Shown here one piece after another: positions 17,833 through 27,332 of a DNA stretch of 64,000 nt. Numbering within the stretch: position 1 is the stretch's first letter; each line of letters begins with the position of its first letter. The notes beneath the pieces were generated by a model. That model was not told where the DNA came from. It searched no databases and worked only from the letters and a program-made list of their open reading frames with translations. Location of the stretch: assembly GCF_009827055.1 (NCBI RefSeq), contig NZ_WUMK01000015.1, positions 25,212-89,211 on the forward strand. The letters run 5' to 3'. Made by a program: the position numbers and the translations under genes. Source of the stretch: Shinella kummerowiae. GTDB taxonomy: Bacteria > Pseudomonadota > Alphaproteobacteria > Rhizobiales > Rhizobiaceae.

Positions 17833-18748
17833 AACGGCCACTCCGCGCGATATCGTCCTCATTGTCGACGACTCCCCCGAAGCGCTTGGCTTTCTGACCG
17901 AAGCGCTGGAGCAATCCGGCTTTTCCGTGCTGATCGCCACCTCCGGCGCCTCGGCGCTGAACATTGTCGACCGCATCACGCCGGACATGATCCTGCTCGA
18001 CGCCGTCATGCCCGGCATGGACGGGTTCGAGACCTGCCAGCGCCTGAAGGCCAACCCGGCGGCAAGCCCCGTGCCCGTCGTCTTCATGACCGGGCTGACC
18101 GAGACAGAACATGTCGTGCGGGCGCTCGAGGCCGGCGGCGTCGACTACCTCACCAAACCGATCAACATCGATGAGCTGCGTGCCCGCATCCGCGTGCATC
18201 TCACCAATGCCCGCTCCGCCCAGAGCGCCCGCGTGGCATTGGACGCGGCGGGCCGGCACCTGCTGGCCGTGAGTGGCGAGGGCAAAATCCGCTGGTCGAC
18301 GCCGCAGGCGACACGCCTCGTCAATGCCGCAACCGGCAGCGATGAAGGCCTCGACGCGGTATCGGCGCATATCCGCACCTGGATGAAGACCCGCGAGCGG
18401 CCGGGCATGGCGCGCGACACCACGTTCACCATCCGGCAGGCGGGCCAGGCGAGCCTGCAACTCTCCTTTCTCGGTGCGATCGGTGCGGACGAGTATCTTT
18501 TCCGCCTGACCGCGGAGAACCGGCTGTCCGACGACGAGATCCTGCGCCAGCATTTTTCGCTGACCCAGCGCGAATCCGAAGTGCTGCTGTGGATCGCCAA
18601 GGGCAAGGCAAACCGCGATATCGGCGAAATCCTGGGGCTGAGTTCACGCACCGTCACCAAGCATCTCGAACAGATCTACGTGAAGCTCGGCGTCGAGAAC
18701 CGCGCATCCGCGGCCGTAAAGGCAGCCCACGTCCTCCACGAAGTCTGA
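17825..18748 (+). CDS. LuxR/NarL-type response regulator
   Basis: A 307-aa DNA-binding partner of the upstream kinase. The receiver domain (about 10-125) has Asp15-Asp16, the acceptor Asp59 (LLDAVMPGMDG) and the conserved Lys in YLTKPIN. An unassigned middle segment (about 135-235) follows. The C-terminal LuxR helix-turn-helix has the typical SLTQRESEVLLWIAKGKANR, then LSSRTVTKHLEQIYVKLGV. The start is GTG 17825, overlapping the kinase gene, so the two proteins are translationally coupled. I propose that it binds the 18-bp sites upstream of urtA and ureE. Confidence 0.92.
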   Translation: MTETATPRDIVLIVDDSPEALGFLTEALEQSGFSVLIATSGASALNIVDRITPDMILLDAVMPGMDGFETCQRLKANPAASPVPVVFMTGLTETEHVVRALEAGGVDYLTKPINIDELRARIRVHLTNARSAQSARVALDAAGRHLLAVSGEGKIRWSTPQATRLVNAATGSDEGLDAVSAHIRTWMKTRERPGMARDTTFTIRQAGQASLQLSFLGAIGADEYLFRLTAENRLSDDEILRQHFSLTQRESEVLLWIAKGKANRDIGEILGLSSRTVTKHLEQIYVKLGVENRASAAVKAAHVLHEV

Positions 18749-18757
18749 TCCCCGGCA

Positions 18758-18786
18758 ACAAAAAAGCCCGGCACGAAGCCGGGCTT
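18758..18786 (-). terminator. Rho-independent terminator of livJ
   Basis: A 9-bp stem, AAGCCCGGC (18764-18772) with GCCGGGCTT (18778-18786), is followed on the minus strand by a run of T (A-run 18760-18765 on plus). It sits 53 bp after livJ and 16 bp after the response-regulator stop, so it may work weakly in both directions. Confidence 0.85.
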
Positions 18787-18838
18787 GAGGTCAAGCGGCC
18801 GGGCGGCGTCGATGCACCGCCCGTTCCGTAAACAAGGA

Positions 18839-19957
18839 CTACTCGTTCTGGAAGTAGGTGTACTTGCCGTCTTCACCCTTCTTCCAGGTGTAAAGAACGT
18901 AGTCCGGACGGGTGATGTCGCCCTTTTCGTCGAAGCCGAGTTCGCCGATCGCGGTCTTGAACGGACCCTTGGCCTTGATGGCTTCGGCAACGGCCTGCGG
19001 GTCGACGCCGCCAGCAGCCTTGGCGCCTTCAGCGATGACCTGAACGGCAGCGTAGGCGTAGAGCGTGTAGGCTTCCGGCTCGAAGCCGGCTGCGCGGAAC
19101 TTCTCGACGATGTCCTTGGCAGCTTCGTTCTTGCGCGGATCCGGAGCAAACGTCATCAGCGTGCCATCAACGGCGTCGCCGGCGATGGAAGCCAGTTCGT
19201 TCGAGACGATACCGTCGCCCGAGATGAACTGAGCCTTCAGGCCCTGGTCGGCAGCCTGGCGCTCGATGAGGCCAAACTCGGTGTGCAGGCCGCCCCAGTA
19301 GACGACCGATACGCCGGCTTCCTTCATCTTGGCGATGAGAGCGGAGAAGTCCTTGTCGCCGACGTTGACGCCTTCATAGATGGCTTCGGTGATGCCAGCT
19401 TCGTTCGTCGCCTTCTTGGTTTCGTCTGCAAGGCCCTGACCATACGGGGTCTTGTCATGCAGGATGGCAACCTTGGCGTCCTTGAAGTTGGCAGCGATGA
19501 AGGAGCCCGCTACCGCGCCCTGCTGATCGTCACGACCGCAGGTACGGAAGGTGTTCCACAGGCCGCGCTCGGTGTAGGTCGGGTTGGTCGAGGCCGGAGA
19601 AATCTGCAGGATGCCGTTTTCGGCATAGATTTCCGACGCCGGGATGGAAACGCCCGAGTTGAAGTGACCGACCACGAACTTCACGCCGTCAGCAACGAAC
19701 TTGTTGGCAACGGATACGCCCTGCTTCGGGTCGGACACGTCGTCGCCCAGCACAACCTTGATCTGTTCGCCGTTGATGCCGCCTGCTGCGTTGATGTCGG
19801 CAGCAGCCTGCTCGGCACCCTTCTGCAGCTGCGCGCCGAAGGCAGCGTTCGGACCGGTCAGCGGGCCGCCGACGCCGATCAATACGTCGGCCCAGGCGCT
19901 GCCGCTGAATGCGACCATTGCAGCCAAAGCAACGGCCGACATGAGAGACTTCTTCAT
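18839..19957 (-). CDS. livJ: branched-chain amino acid ABC transporter substrate-binding protein
   Basis: A 372-aa periplasmic binding protein. The signal peptide is [23 protein letters not shown], and the mature part begins [18 protein letters not shown]. Two cysteines typical of the LIV family are represented by [14 protein letters not shown] 19957 is preferred over an upstream in-frame start because of the GGGAG site ahead of it. It is the last gene of the liv cluster and has its own terminator. The exact ligand (Leu/Ile/Val or a broader set) cannot be read from the sequence. Confidence 0.93.
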   Translation of the reverse strand: MKKSLMSAVALAAMVAFSGSAWADVLIGVGGPLTGPNAAFGAQLQKGAEQAAADINAAGGINGEQIKVVLGDDVSDPKQGVSVANKFVADGVKFVVGHFNSGVSIPASEIYAENGILQISPASTNPTYTERGLWNTFRTCGRDDQQGAVAGSFIAANFKDAKVAILHDKTPYGQGLADETKKATNEAGITEAIYEGVNVGDKDFSALIAKMKEAGVSVVYWGGLHTEFGLIERQAADQGLKAQFISGDGIVSNELASIAGDAVDGTLMTFAPDPRKNEAAKDIVEKFRAAGFEPEAYTLYAYAAVQVIAEGAKAAGGVDPQAVAEAIKAKGPFKTAIGELGFDEKGDITRPDYVLYTWKKGEDGKYTYFQNE

Positions 19958-20069
19958 ATTATTACTCCCAAATTTATAGCGGGTTCGTTTCAACCGGTCG
20001 CAACACCCGCATTCATTGCGCCGATATCGCTATGCCCGCAGCCGAGGACCGGCTGCGGCGTTCCCTTTG

Positions 20070-20414
20070 TTATTTCGACTTCCAGGAAAAAGGCGACGCC
20101 TTTTCATAGAGCCAATAGTAGTTGTTGGTCATTTGCCGCGTGCGGTAGTAGCGGTAACCGAGCGTAGCAAACAACAAAAGCACGACCGTGTCCACGACAT
20201 AGTACTGGAATGTCAGCATGCTGCCGTGGAACAAAGCGTGGTGGATGAAACGGATCGCGACGCCGAGAAGCAGGATGTAAATCAACAGCGTCGTGTAGCT
20301 CTGCCAGTTCTCCGCCACGCTCTTGCCCGTGCGCCAAGCCGTCCAGCCGCCCATGATGACGGTGATGAACAGGAACTGCCAGATGGATGGTTCTTCGTAG
20401 AGAATTCCCTGCAT
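20070..20414 (-). CDS. small membrane protein of the liv cluster
   Basis: A 114-aa protein with about three hydrophobic segments (LFITVIMGGWTAWRTG, TLLIYILLLGVAIRFI and VVDTVVLLLFATLGY) and a basic C-terminus. It has a strong ribosome site (GGGGAGAT). It lies between livF and livJ in the same direction and resembles a conserved family seen in rhizobial liv operons (possibly DUF6867, unchecked). Its role is unknown; an accessory subunit of the transporter is plausible. Confidence 0.75.
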   Translation of the reverse strand: MQGILYEEPSIWQFLFITVIMGGWTAWRTGKSVAENWQSYTTLLIYILLLGVAIRFIHHALFHGSMLTFQYYVVDTVVLLLFATLGYRYYRTRQMTNNYYWLYEKASPFSWKSK

Positions 20415-20517
20415 TTTCTTATCTCCCCTACAGCGCTGCGCGTCATGCCATGATGCGCAAAGGTCGCTGTAACTTCTTACATCTGCACAGGGTCCCAGAG
20501 AATCCTGTGCGCCCGCC

Positions 20518-21243
20518 TTAGTGGCGCCCGCCTTCGAGATAGGCGGCGCGCACTTCCGGGTTGGCCAGAAGTTCCTTGCCAGAACCGCTCATCGTCACCT
20601 GACCGTTGACCATCACATAGGCCCGGTGGGAGAGTTTGAGGGCGGCGAACGCGTTCTGCTCGACGAGGAACACGGTCAGCCCTTGTTCCTCGTTCAGCAC
20701 CTTGATGGCATCGAAGATCTGCCTGATGATCAGCGGCGCAAGACCGAGCGACGGTTCGTCGAGCAGAAGCAGCTTCGGACGGGCCATCAGCGCGCGGCCG
20801 ATGGACAGCATCTGCTGTTCGCCGCCCGAAAGCGTGCCGCCGCGCTGGGCCTGGCGTTCCTTGAGGCGCGGGAAGAGCGTGAAGATCTTTTCCACGTCCT
20901 CGTCGAAGTACTTCAGATTGTCGAGGCTCGCGCCCATCTGAAGGTTCTCGTACACGGTCATGCGCGGAAAAATACGGCGACCTTCCGGCGATTGGGCAAT
21001 GCGGCGGCGCGCGATCAGATGCGTCGGCAGGCGCGTGATGTCCTCGCCATCGAAGGTGATGGTGCCGGTGCGGGCCTGCGGGCTGCCGCAGATCGTCATC
21101 ATCAGGGTCGACTTGCCCGCGCCGTTCGCGCCGATGAGACTGACGATCTCGCCCTTCTTCACATCGACGTTGACGCCGCCGAGTGCGCGGATATTGCCGT
21201 AATAGGTTTCCACGCCCTGAACGCTGAGAAGCGTATCGCTCAT
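20518..21243 (-). CDS. livF: branched-chain amino acid ABC transporter ATPase LivF
   Basis: A 241-aa ATPase with Walker A GANGAGKST, signature LSGGEQQMLSIG and Walker B LLLLDEPSLGLAP, all typical of LivF. It overlaps livG by 4 bp (ATGA). It works with LivG to drive the LivHM channel. Confidence 0.95.
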   Translation of the reverse strand: MSDTLLSVQGVETYYGNIRALGGVNVDVKKGEIVSLIGANGAGKSTLMMTICGSPQARTGTITFDGEDITRLPTHLIARRRIAQSPEGRRIFPRMTVYENLQMGASLDNLKYFDEDVEKIFTLFPRLKERQAQRGGTLSGGEQQMLSIGRALMARPKLLLLDEPSLGLAPLIIRQIFDAIKVLNEEQGLTVFLVEQNAFAALKLSHRAYVMVNGQVTMSGSGKELLANPEVRAAYLEGGRH

Positions 21244-22136
21244 GAGTGCGCCCCTCCCTGCGGACCTTCGCCCTCTGCGATAACCTCGATTTCCTCGATC
21301 ACCTCTTCGACCTCATCATCTTCAACACCGAGATAGGCCGCAATAACCTTCGGATCGTTCTTCACATGGTCCGGCGTGCCGTCGGAAATCTTCTGCCCGT
21401 ATTCGAGCACGACCACATGGTCGGAGATTTCCATGACGACCGACATGTCGTGCTCGATGAGCAGGATCGACGCGCCGCTGTCCTTGCGGATGGAGCGCAG
21501 GAGTTCGTTGAGCGCCAGCGATTCACGCGGGTTGAGACCGGCTGCCGGTTCGTCGAGGCAGAGGAATTCCGGCCCCGTGCACATGGCGCGGGCGATTTCC
21601 AGACGGCGTTGCGCGCCGTAAGGCAGGTCGCCCGCCGGGTCGTCGGCACGCTCGATGAGGTTGGCCTTTTCCAGCCAGTACTTGGCGATGTCGATCGATT
21701 CGGCCGCTGCCTTCTTGTAGGTGGGCAGGCCGAGCAGGCCGAGGATCGTATAGCCGGAGGCCTTCATCAGCGCATTGTGCTGGGCGACGAGCAGGTTTTC
21801 CAGAACCGTCAGGCCCGAGAAGAGCCGGATGTTCTGGAAGGTACGCGCCACCTTCGCATCGCGATTGACCTCGAAGTCGGTCATGCGCTCGAGCAGGAAC
21901 TCCTTGCCGGCCTTCTGGCGCATGGTGATCATGCCCATGGTCGGCTTGTAGAAGCCGGTCACGCAGTTGAACACCGTGGTCTTGCCGGCACCGTTCGGAC
22001 CGATCAGCGCGGTGATATCGCCGCGATAGGCTTCGAAGGAGAGGTCGTTGATGGCCATGAGACCACCGAAGCGCATCGACAGATGCTCGACTTTCAGGAT
22101 GGGATCTTTCGTCATCGTATTCGTTCCGGGCGCCAT
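21240..22136 (-). CDS. livG: branched-chain amino acid ABC transporter ATPase LivG
   Basis: A 298-aa ATPase with Walker A GPNGAGKTT, the LivG-type signature LPYGAQRRLEIARA and Walker B FLCLDEPAAGLNP. The C-terminus has an unusual acidic extension (VEEVIEEIEVIAEGEG). Its first codon touches the livM stop by 1 bp. A second start at 22115 (MTKDPILK) is possible. Confidence 0.95.
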   Translation of the reverse strand: MAPGTNTMTKDPILKVEHLSMRFGGLMAINDLSFEAYRGDITALIGPNGAGKTTVFNCVTGFYKPTMGMITMRQKAGKEFLLERMTDFEVNRDAKVARTFQNIRLFSGLTVLENLLVAQHNALMKASGYTILGLLGLPTYKKAAAESIDIAKYWLEKANLIERADDPAGDLPYGAQRRLEIARAMCTGPEFLCLDEPAAGLNPRESLALNELLRSIRKDSGASILLIEHDMSVVMEISDHVVVLEYGQKISDGTPDHVKNDPKVIAAYLGVEDDEVEEVIEEIEVIAEGEGPQGGAHS

Positions 22137-23527
22137 CAGCCGTGCCCTTCCTTGGTAAAGCTGCCGGAGACGTTCTTGCGTTCCTTGAGGAAGGCCGTCG
22201 GTTCACGGCTTCCGACGAAGCCGCGCGGCTTCAGCACCATGACGACGACCATCGCCAGACCGAAGATCAGCATGCGGTAGAGTTCCGGGGTGAAGTCCGG
22301 GCCGAAGATGCTCTTCAGGAAGGTCATCTCACGCAGCAACTCGGTACCGCCGACCATGACGACCGCCGCAACGGCGATGCCGATGAGCGAGCCCATGCCG
22401 CCGAGAACGACGATGGCAAGGATGATTGCCGATTCGAGGAAGACGAAGCTTTCCGGCGAGACGAAGCCCTGGCGCACGGCGAAGAACGAGCCGGCAAAAC
22501 CGCCGAACATTGCGCCGATGGCAAAGGCCGTCAGCTTGGTCGTCACCGTGTTGATGCCGAGCGAACGGCAGGCGATCTCGTCTTCGCGCAGCGCTTCCCA
22601 CGCACGGCCGATCGGCATGCGGCGCAGGCGGATCGTCACGTAGGCGGTGAGCAGAGCAAGCGCCAGGATGAGATAGAACAGGAAGATCTTGTAATAGGCC
22701 GATGACATCGGCAGTTCGAAGACCTTGGCGAAGTTGTTCGGCGCGCTGACGTCGAAGGACCAGATGCCGAAGACCGAAGCCTTCGGAATGCCGGAAACGC
22801 CGAACGTTCCCTTGGTCACTTCCGTCCAGTTTATCAGGACCAGGCGGATGATTTCCCCGAAGGCGAGCGTGACGATGGCGAGGTAATCGCCCTTGAGACG
22901 CAGCACAGGGAAGCCGAGGATCATGCCCCAGAAGGCGGCGAGGATACCGGCAAGCGGCAGCAGCACCCAGAAGGACAGGCCGAAATACTGCGACAGCAGC
23001 GCGTAGGAATAGGCGCCAACCGCGTAGAAGGCGACATAGCCGAGGTCGAGCAGGCCGGCGAGGCCGACGACGATGTTCAGACCCCAGGCCAGCATCACAT
23101 AGATGAGGATCTGGATGCCGAAATTGTCGACCCATTTCAGCGAGCCCTGCACGCCAAAGAGCACGACCATGAGGGGCGGATAGAAGATCAGCGCAACGAT
23201 CGCGATCTTGCTGAAGTTACGCTTGAAGAAGCTCTCTTCTGTCTCGGTGGACGCCGTTGCCGAAGCGGCGGCCTTGCGGGCAGCCAGCCAGGGACGCAGA
23301 TAGGCGACCGAAAGGAAGCGGCCGACGGCAGCCACGATCACGAAGACCGCGAGCAGACCCCAGCGCTGGTTCAGAACAAGCTCGTTGCGGATGTTCTGCG
23401 TGGTCTCGAGACCGACGAAGAGAACGAAGAGGCCGAGCGAGATGACGCCGGCATAAAAGCCCTCGCGCAGAGCCCGCGCCGTCAGATTACCGCCGGCGCT
23501 CTCATGAGTATTGGAAATGTTGGCCAT
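22136..23527 (-). CDS. livM: branched-chain amino acid ABC transporter permease LivM
   Basis: A 463-aa inner-membrane permease. An N-terminal extension with two or three extra membrane segments precedes the LivM core (VVGLAGLLDLGYVAFYAVGAYSYALL). The C-terminal loop block VLGGMGSLIGIAVAA is also present. The gene starts 4 bp after livH ends and overlaps livG. Confidence 0.95.
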   Translation of the reverse strand: MANISNTHESAGGNLTARALREGFYAGVISLGLFVLFVGLETTQNIRNELVLNQRWGLLAVFVIVAAVGRFLSVAYLRPWLAARKAAASATASTETEESFFKRNFSKIAIVALIFYPPLMVVLFGVQGSLKWVDNFGIQILIYVMLAWGLNIVVGLAGLLDLGYVAFYAVGAYSYALLSQYFGLSFWVLLPLAGILAAFWGMILGFPVLRLKGDYLAIVTLAFGEIIRLVLINWTEVTKGTFGVSGIPKASVFGIWSFDVSAPNNFAKVFELPMSSAYYKIFLFYLILALALLTAYVTIRLRRMPIGRAWEALREDEIACRSLGINTVTTKLTAFAIGAMFGGFAGSFFAVRQGFVSPESFVFLESAIILAIVVLGGMGSLIGIAVAAVVMVGGTELLREMTFLKSIFGPDFTPELYRMLIFGLAMVVVMVLKPRGFVGSREPTAFLKERKNVSGSFTKEGHG

Positions 23528-23531
23528 TTAA

Positions 23532-24434
23532 TCAAACCTTCTCGACTTCCGGTCGTCCAAGAATACCGGACGGCTTGAAGATCAGGACGATGGCGAGGAT
23601 GGAGAACGTCGCAACGTCCTTGTAGTCGATGGTGAAGTAGGCGGACCACAGGCTCTCGATGAGGCCGATGAGCATGCCGCCGAGAACGGCGCCCGGCAGC
23701 GAGCCGATACCGCCCAGAACCGCAGCCGTGAAGGCCTTGACGCCCGGCACGAAGCCGTCGGTGAAGACGGTCACGCCGTAATACATCAGGTACATCGTAC
23801 CGGCGACGGCCGCGAGCGAAGCACCCATGACGAAGGTCACGGAGATGGTGCGGTCGACGTCGATGCCGAGCAGCGCCGCCATCTTGCGGTCCTGCTCCGT
23901 CGCGCGCTGGGCGCGGCCAAGGGCCGTCTTATTGACGATGTACCAGAAGATCGTCAGCAGGCTGACCGTCAGGATCATGATGATGATCTGCTTCAGCGAG
24001 ATCGAGATGCCGAAGACGTTGTAGACGGACGAGACCAGCGGCGGGATCGGCTTGTTGCGCGGACCCTGCGTGACCTGGATGAAGTTCGATAGCGCGATCG
24101 ACATGCCGATTGCGGTGATCAACGGCGCGAGGCGGAAAGAACCGCGCAACGGCCGGTAGGCCACCTTCTCGATCGTCCAGTTCCACAGCGACGCCGTCAG
24201 CATGGCCGCAGCAATCATGACCAGCAGCAGAAGCACAACCGGAAGGCCGGCAAAGATGCTGGTGAGCAGAAGGAAGACGATGAGAGCGGCAAATCCACCC
24301 AGCATGAAGATATCGCCATGGGCGAAATTGATCATGCCGATGATGCCGTAAACCATGGTGTAGCCGATGGCTATCAAACCATAAATAGATCCAAGCGTCA
24401 GCCCGTTGACGAGCTGCTGGACGAAGTACTCCAT
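23532..24434 (-). CDS. livH: branched-chain amino acid ABC transporter permease LivH
   Basis: A 300-aa inner-membrane permease starting MEYFVQQLVNGLTLGSIYGL, with the block MINFAHGDIFMLGGF typical of LivH. The frame extends to 24524, but ATG 24434 gives the standard N-terminus and has GGGGGAT upstream. It is the first gene of the cluster. The 287-bp region ahead of it carries a 23-bp palindrome at 24586-24608. Confidence 0.95.
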   Translation of the reverse strand: MEYFVQQLVNGLTLGSIYGLIAIGYTMVYGIIGMINFAHGDIFMLGGFAALIVFLLLTSIFAGLPVVLLLLVMIAAAMLTASLWNWTIEKVAYRPLRGSFRLAPLITAIGMSIALSNFIQVTQGPRNKPIPPLVSSVYNVFGISISLKQIIIMILTVSLLTIFWYIVNKTALGRAQRATEQDRKMAALLGIDVDRTISVTFVMGASLAAVAGTMYLMYYGVTVFTDGFVPGVKAFTAAVLGGIGSLPGAVLGGMLIGLIESLWSAYFTIDYKDVATFSILAIVLIFKPSGILGRPEVEKV

Positions 24435-24585
24435 ATATATAATCCCCCGGATGCGGTTCCTGATCGGCCACATCTCTTGTTCTTGACGCTCATTTTTGAG
24501 CTTGTTTAGACAAGGAGATTCCATACCGCTTTCGAGACAAAAGGGAAGCCAAAAAAGGCCCGATCGACAATTTCTTTAGCAAGAA

Positions 24586-24608
24586 GCGTTAAATGACGTA
24601 ATTAACGC
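24586..24608. promoter_or_regulatory. inverted repeat upstream of livH
   Basis: GCGTTAA and TTAACGC form perfect 7-bp arms around a 9-bp centre (ATGACGTAA), about 152-174 bp upstream of livH. This is a reasonable operator for a dimeric regulator. On the minus strand the centre reads TTACGTCATTT, which resembles the first half of the urea-operon motif. That likeness may be chance. Confidence 0.4.
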
Positions 24609-24673
24609 CAGCGAAACCAAAAAAACGGCAGGAAAATCCGCACTTTTGTGCAAAATAATGCACGAAAGCTGCA

Positions 24674-24706
24674 AAACGCGGTGTCTCGATAAGACACACC
24701 GCGTTT
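24674..24706 (-). terminator. likely terminator after the dimethylglycine-dehydrogenase-like gene
   Basis: AAACGCGGTGT (24674-24684) pairs with ACACCGCGTTT (24696-24706) as an 11-bp stem, 16 bp downstream of the gene end at 24722. The T-run is short, so termination may be only partial. Confidence 0.6.
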
Positions 24707-24721
24707 CGTATGTGTATCAAA

Positions 24722-27148
24722 TCACCCGCGCATTTTCGCGCCGGTCGCGTCGAAGAGCGGCTCCGGCTGCAAGCGGGCCGCCAGCACCTCGCCGAGCAGC
24801 TCGATCGACCAGCCCGCCTCGATGTCCGCGATCTCCTTCGGCACGTAGCCGACCGCAACCGAGACGCCGGCCGCATGAGCATACCCGCCCGAGGTCACCC
24901 AGCCACGCACCGCGCCGTCCAGATAGATCGGCTCGTCGCCGATGACGTCGGCGTCCTTCGCCTCGAGGATGAAGGTCCGCAGCCGCAGTTCGCCGCCTGA
25001 TTCGCGTTCGGCCTTAACCGCAGCCTTGCCGATGAAGTCCGCGCCCTTGCCGACGGCGACGAAACGCTCCAGCCCCGCCTCGAGCGGGCCGTAGAGTGGG
25101 CGGTATTCCCGCGACCAGCTGCCGTAGGATTTTTCGAGGCGCAATGCATTGAGCGCCCTGAGACCGAAGAGCTTGATGTCGAATTCGGCGCCGGCCTCCA
25201 TGATGAGATCGTAGAGATAGCGCTGGTACTGCGGCTTCATCCAGATCTCGTAGCCGAGATCACCCGTGTAGCTGACACGTCCGACGATCGCCGGCGCCAT
25301 GCCAAGATCCATCTTCCGCACCGTCATGAAGGGGAAGGCCGCGGTCGAAAGATCCTGATGGGTCAGCTTTTGCAGAACATCGCGCGCCTTCGGACCGGCA
25401 ATCGCCAGGCCGACGAGGCCGAGGTTCAGCGCTTCGAGCGTCACCGATCCATCCTTCGGCAGATGCGTCTCGAACCAGCGCATATGATAGTCTTCGGCGA
25501 TGCCGGAGCCGATGAGCAGGAAGCCCCCCTCGCCCAGCTTCGCCAGCGTGAAATCGCCGATCAGCTTGCCGTCGTCCTTCAGCATCGGCGCCAGCGTCAT
25601 GCGGCCGGCTGCCGGCATGCGGCAGGTGAGCAGCTGATCGAGCCATGCTTCCGCGCCTTCCCCCTTCACCGCATATTTGGCAAAGCCGGAGGTCTCCATA
25701 AGGCCGACGCTGTCGCGAACCGCCCGGGCTTCCGCGCCGACGGTCTCGAAGTCCGTGGAACGGCGCCAGGAGAACTGGTCCTCGACCCCTTCCGGCGCAA
25801 ACCACAGCGGCGCCTCCAGACCGTAGGACGCGCCGAAGACGGCACCGGCCGCCTTCAACTTGTCATAGATCGGCGTCGTCAGCAGCGGCCGGCCGGCCGG
25901 CAGCTCCTCATTCGGATAACGGATCGAGAAGCGGCGGGAATAGTTCTCGCGCACCTTGGCATTGGTATAGCCGAGTGTCGCGAAATCGCCGTAGCGGGAC
26001 ACGTCCATGGCGAAGACGTCGAAGCCCGGATCGCCGTGGATCATCCAGTTGGCGAGCGCGAGGCCCACGCCGCCGCCCTGGCTGAAGCCGGCCATCACCG
26101 CGCAGGCCGACCAGTAATTCGTCATGCCGCGTACCGGTCCGACCAGCGGGTTGCCGTCCGGCGAGAAGGTGAAGGGACCGTTGATGATCTTCTTGATGCC
26201 GGCCTTGTTGAAGGCCGGGAAGTGGCGGAAGCCGACTTCCAGCTCCGGCGTGATGCGCTCGATATCCTCGTCCAGCAGCTCGTGGCCGAAATCCCAGGGC
26301 GTGTTCAGCGGCGACCACGGGCGGCAGGCCTTTTCATAGGTGCCCATCAGCATGCCATTGCGCTCCTGGCGGAGATAGATTTCCCCGTCGAAGTCGACGC
26401 AATGCATCAGCTCCTTGCCGCGCGTCTGGTTGAACTCGATGACTTCGGGCATGTCCTCGGTGATGAGATACATGTGCTCCATGGCAAGCACCGGCAGTTC
26501 GAGCCCGACCATGCGGCCGACCTCACGCGCCCAAAGTCCACCGCAATTGACGACATGCTCGGCGATGATCTCGCCCTTGTTGGTGATGACCCGCCAGCTG
26601 CCGTCCTCGCGCTGCACGAGATCTTCCACTTTGGTGTGAAGATAGATGTCGGCACCGTTCTTCTTGGCCGATTTCGCATAGGCATGCGTCGTGCCGTAGG
26701 GATCGAGATGCCCCTCGACCGGATCGAAAACGGCACCGACGAACTGGTCGGGGTCGAGCAGCGGCATCAGCTCATGCGCCTCCTTCGGCGTCAGGAGATG
26801 CGCATCGAGCCCCATGTAACGACCCTTGGCGAGGATCGACTTCATCCAGTCGAAACGGTCCTTGGTCGAGGCCAGCATCATGCCGGAGGTCATGTGCAGG
26901 CCGATATCCTGGCCGGAATAGTCCTGAATCTCCTTGTAGAGCTCCACCGTGTATTTCTGCAGCTTGGCGACGTTGGGGTCGCCATTGATCGTGTGCATGC
27001 CGCCGGCCGCATGCCAGGTCGAGCCGGAGGTCAGCTCCGAGCGCTCGACGAGCACGACATCGGTCCAGCCGAATTTCGTAAGATGATACAGGACGGAACA
27101 GCCGACGACGCCGCCTCCGATGACGACGACCCTTGCATGGCTCTTCAT
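24722..27148 (-). CDS. FAD-dependent dimethylglycine/sarcosine dehydrogenase-like protein (DAO-GcvT)
   Basis: An 808-aa two-domain enzyme. The N-terminal DAO-type FAD domain has the dinucleotide motif VIGGGVVGCSVLYHL (9-23). It also has the motif SGSTWHAAGG, in which His46 corresponds to the covalent FAD attachment site of dimethylglycine dehydrogenases. The C-terminal half (from about residue 430) is a GcvT-like tetrahydrofolate-binding domain (GRVSYTGDLGYEIW). The expected reaction is oxidative N-demethylation with transfer of the C1 unit to folate. It is downstream of soxBDAG with a 184-bp gap. This fits a glycine betaine to dimethylglycine to sarcosine to glycine route. The exact substrate (dimethylglycine or sarcosine) is not decided. 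Confidence 0.88.
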   Translation of the reverse strand: MKSHARVVVIGGGVVGCSVLYHLTKFGWTDVVLVERSELTSGSTWHAAGGMHTINGDPNVAKLQKYTVELYKEIQDYSGQDIGLHMTSGMMLASTKDRFDWMKSILAKGRYMGLDAHLLTPKEAHELMPLLDPDQFVGAVFDPVEGHLDPYGTTHAYAKSAKKNGADIYLHTKVEDLVQREDGSWRVITNKGEIIAEHVVNCGGLWAREVGRMVGLELPVLAMEHMYLITEDMPEVIEFNQTRGKELMHCVDFDGEIYLRQERNGMLMGTYEKACRPWSPLNTPWDFGHELLDEDIERITPELEVGFRHFPAFNKAGIKKIINGPFTFSPDGNPLVGPVRGMTNYWSACAVMAGFSQGGGVGLALANWMIHGDPGFDVFAMDVSRYGDFATLGYTNAKVRENYSRRFSIRYPNEELPAGRPLLTTPIYDKLKAAGAVFGASYGLEAPLWFAPEGVEDQFSWRRSTDFETVGAEARAVRDSVGLMETSGFAKYAVKGEGAEAWLDQLLTCRMPAAGRMTLAPMLKDDGKLIGDFTLAKLGEGGFLLIGSGIAEDYHMRWFETHLPKDGSVTLEALNLGLVGLAIAGPKARDVLQKLTHQDLSTAAFPFMTVRKMDLGMAPAIVGRVSYTGDLGYEIWMKPQYQRYLYDLIMEAGAEFDIKLFGLRALNALRLEKSYGSWSREYRPLYGPLEAGLERFVAVGKGADFIGKAAVKAERESGGELRLRTFILEAKDADVIGDEPIYLDGAVRGWVTSGGYAHAAGVSVAVGYVPKEIADIEAGWSIELLGEVLAARLQPEPLFDATGAKMRG

Positions 27149-27332
27149 GAATAACTCCGGCTTTCGGCGGGTTGAAGGGAACTGTGTGCTGCAGACGAAA
27201 CGCAGCCTATTTTGTCCCCCGGAGCCCCCACAAGCCCGTGGTGCGAAACCTCATGTCGCTTTGCCGATTTCGGGTGTCGGTGTTGGGGTCGCAGCGCGGC
27301 GAAAAGCCGGATCCGGATCCGGCGCATCCGTG

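Noticed and set aside
25358..27154. 598-codon plus-strand frame opposite the dimethylglycine-dehydrogenase-like gene
   Set aside because: Shadow frame with no ribosome site; the minus-strand product carries all family motifs.
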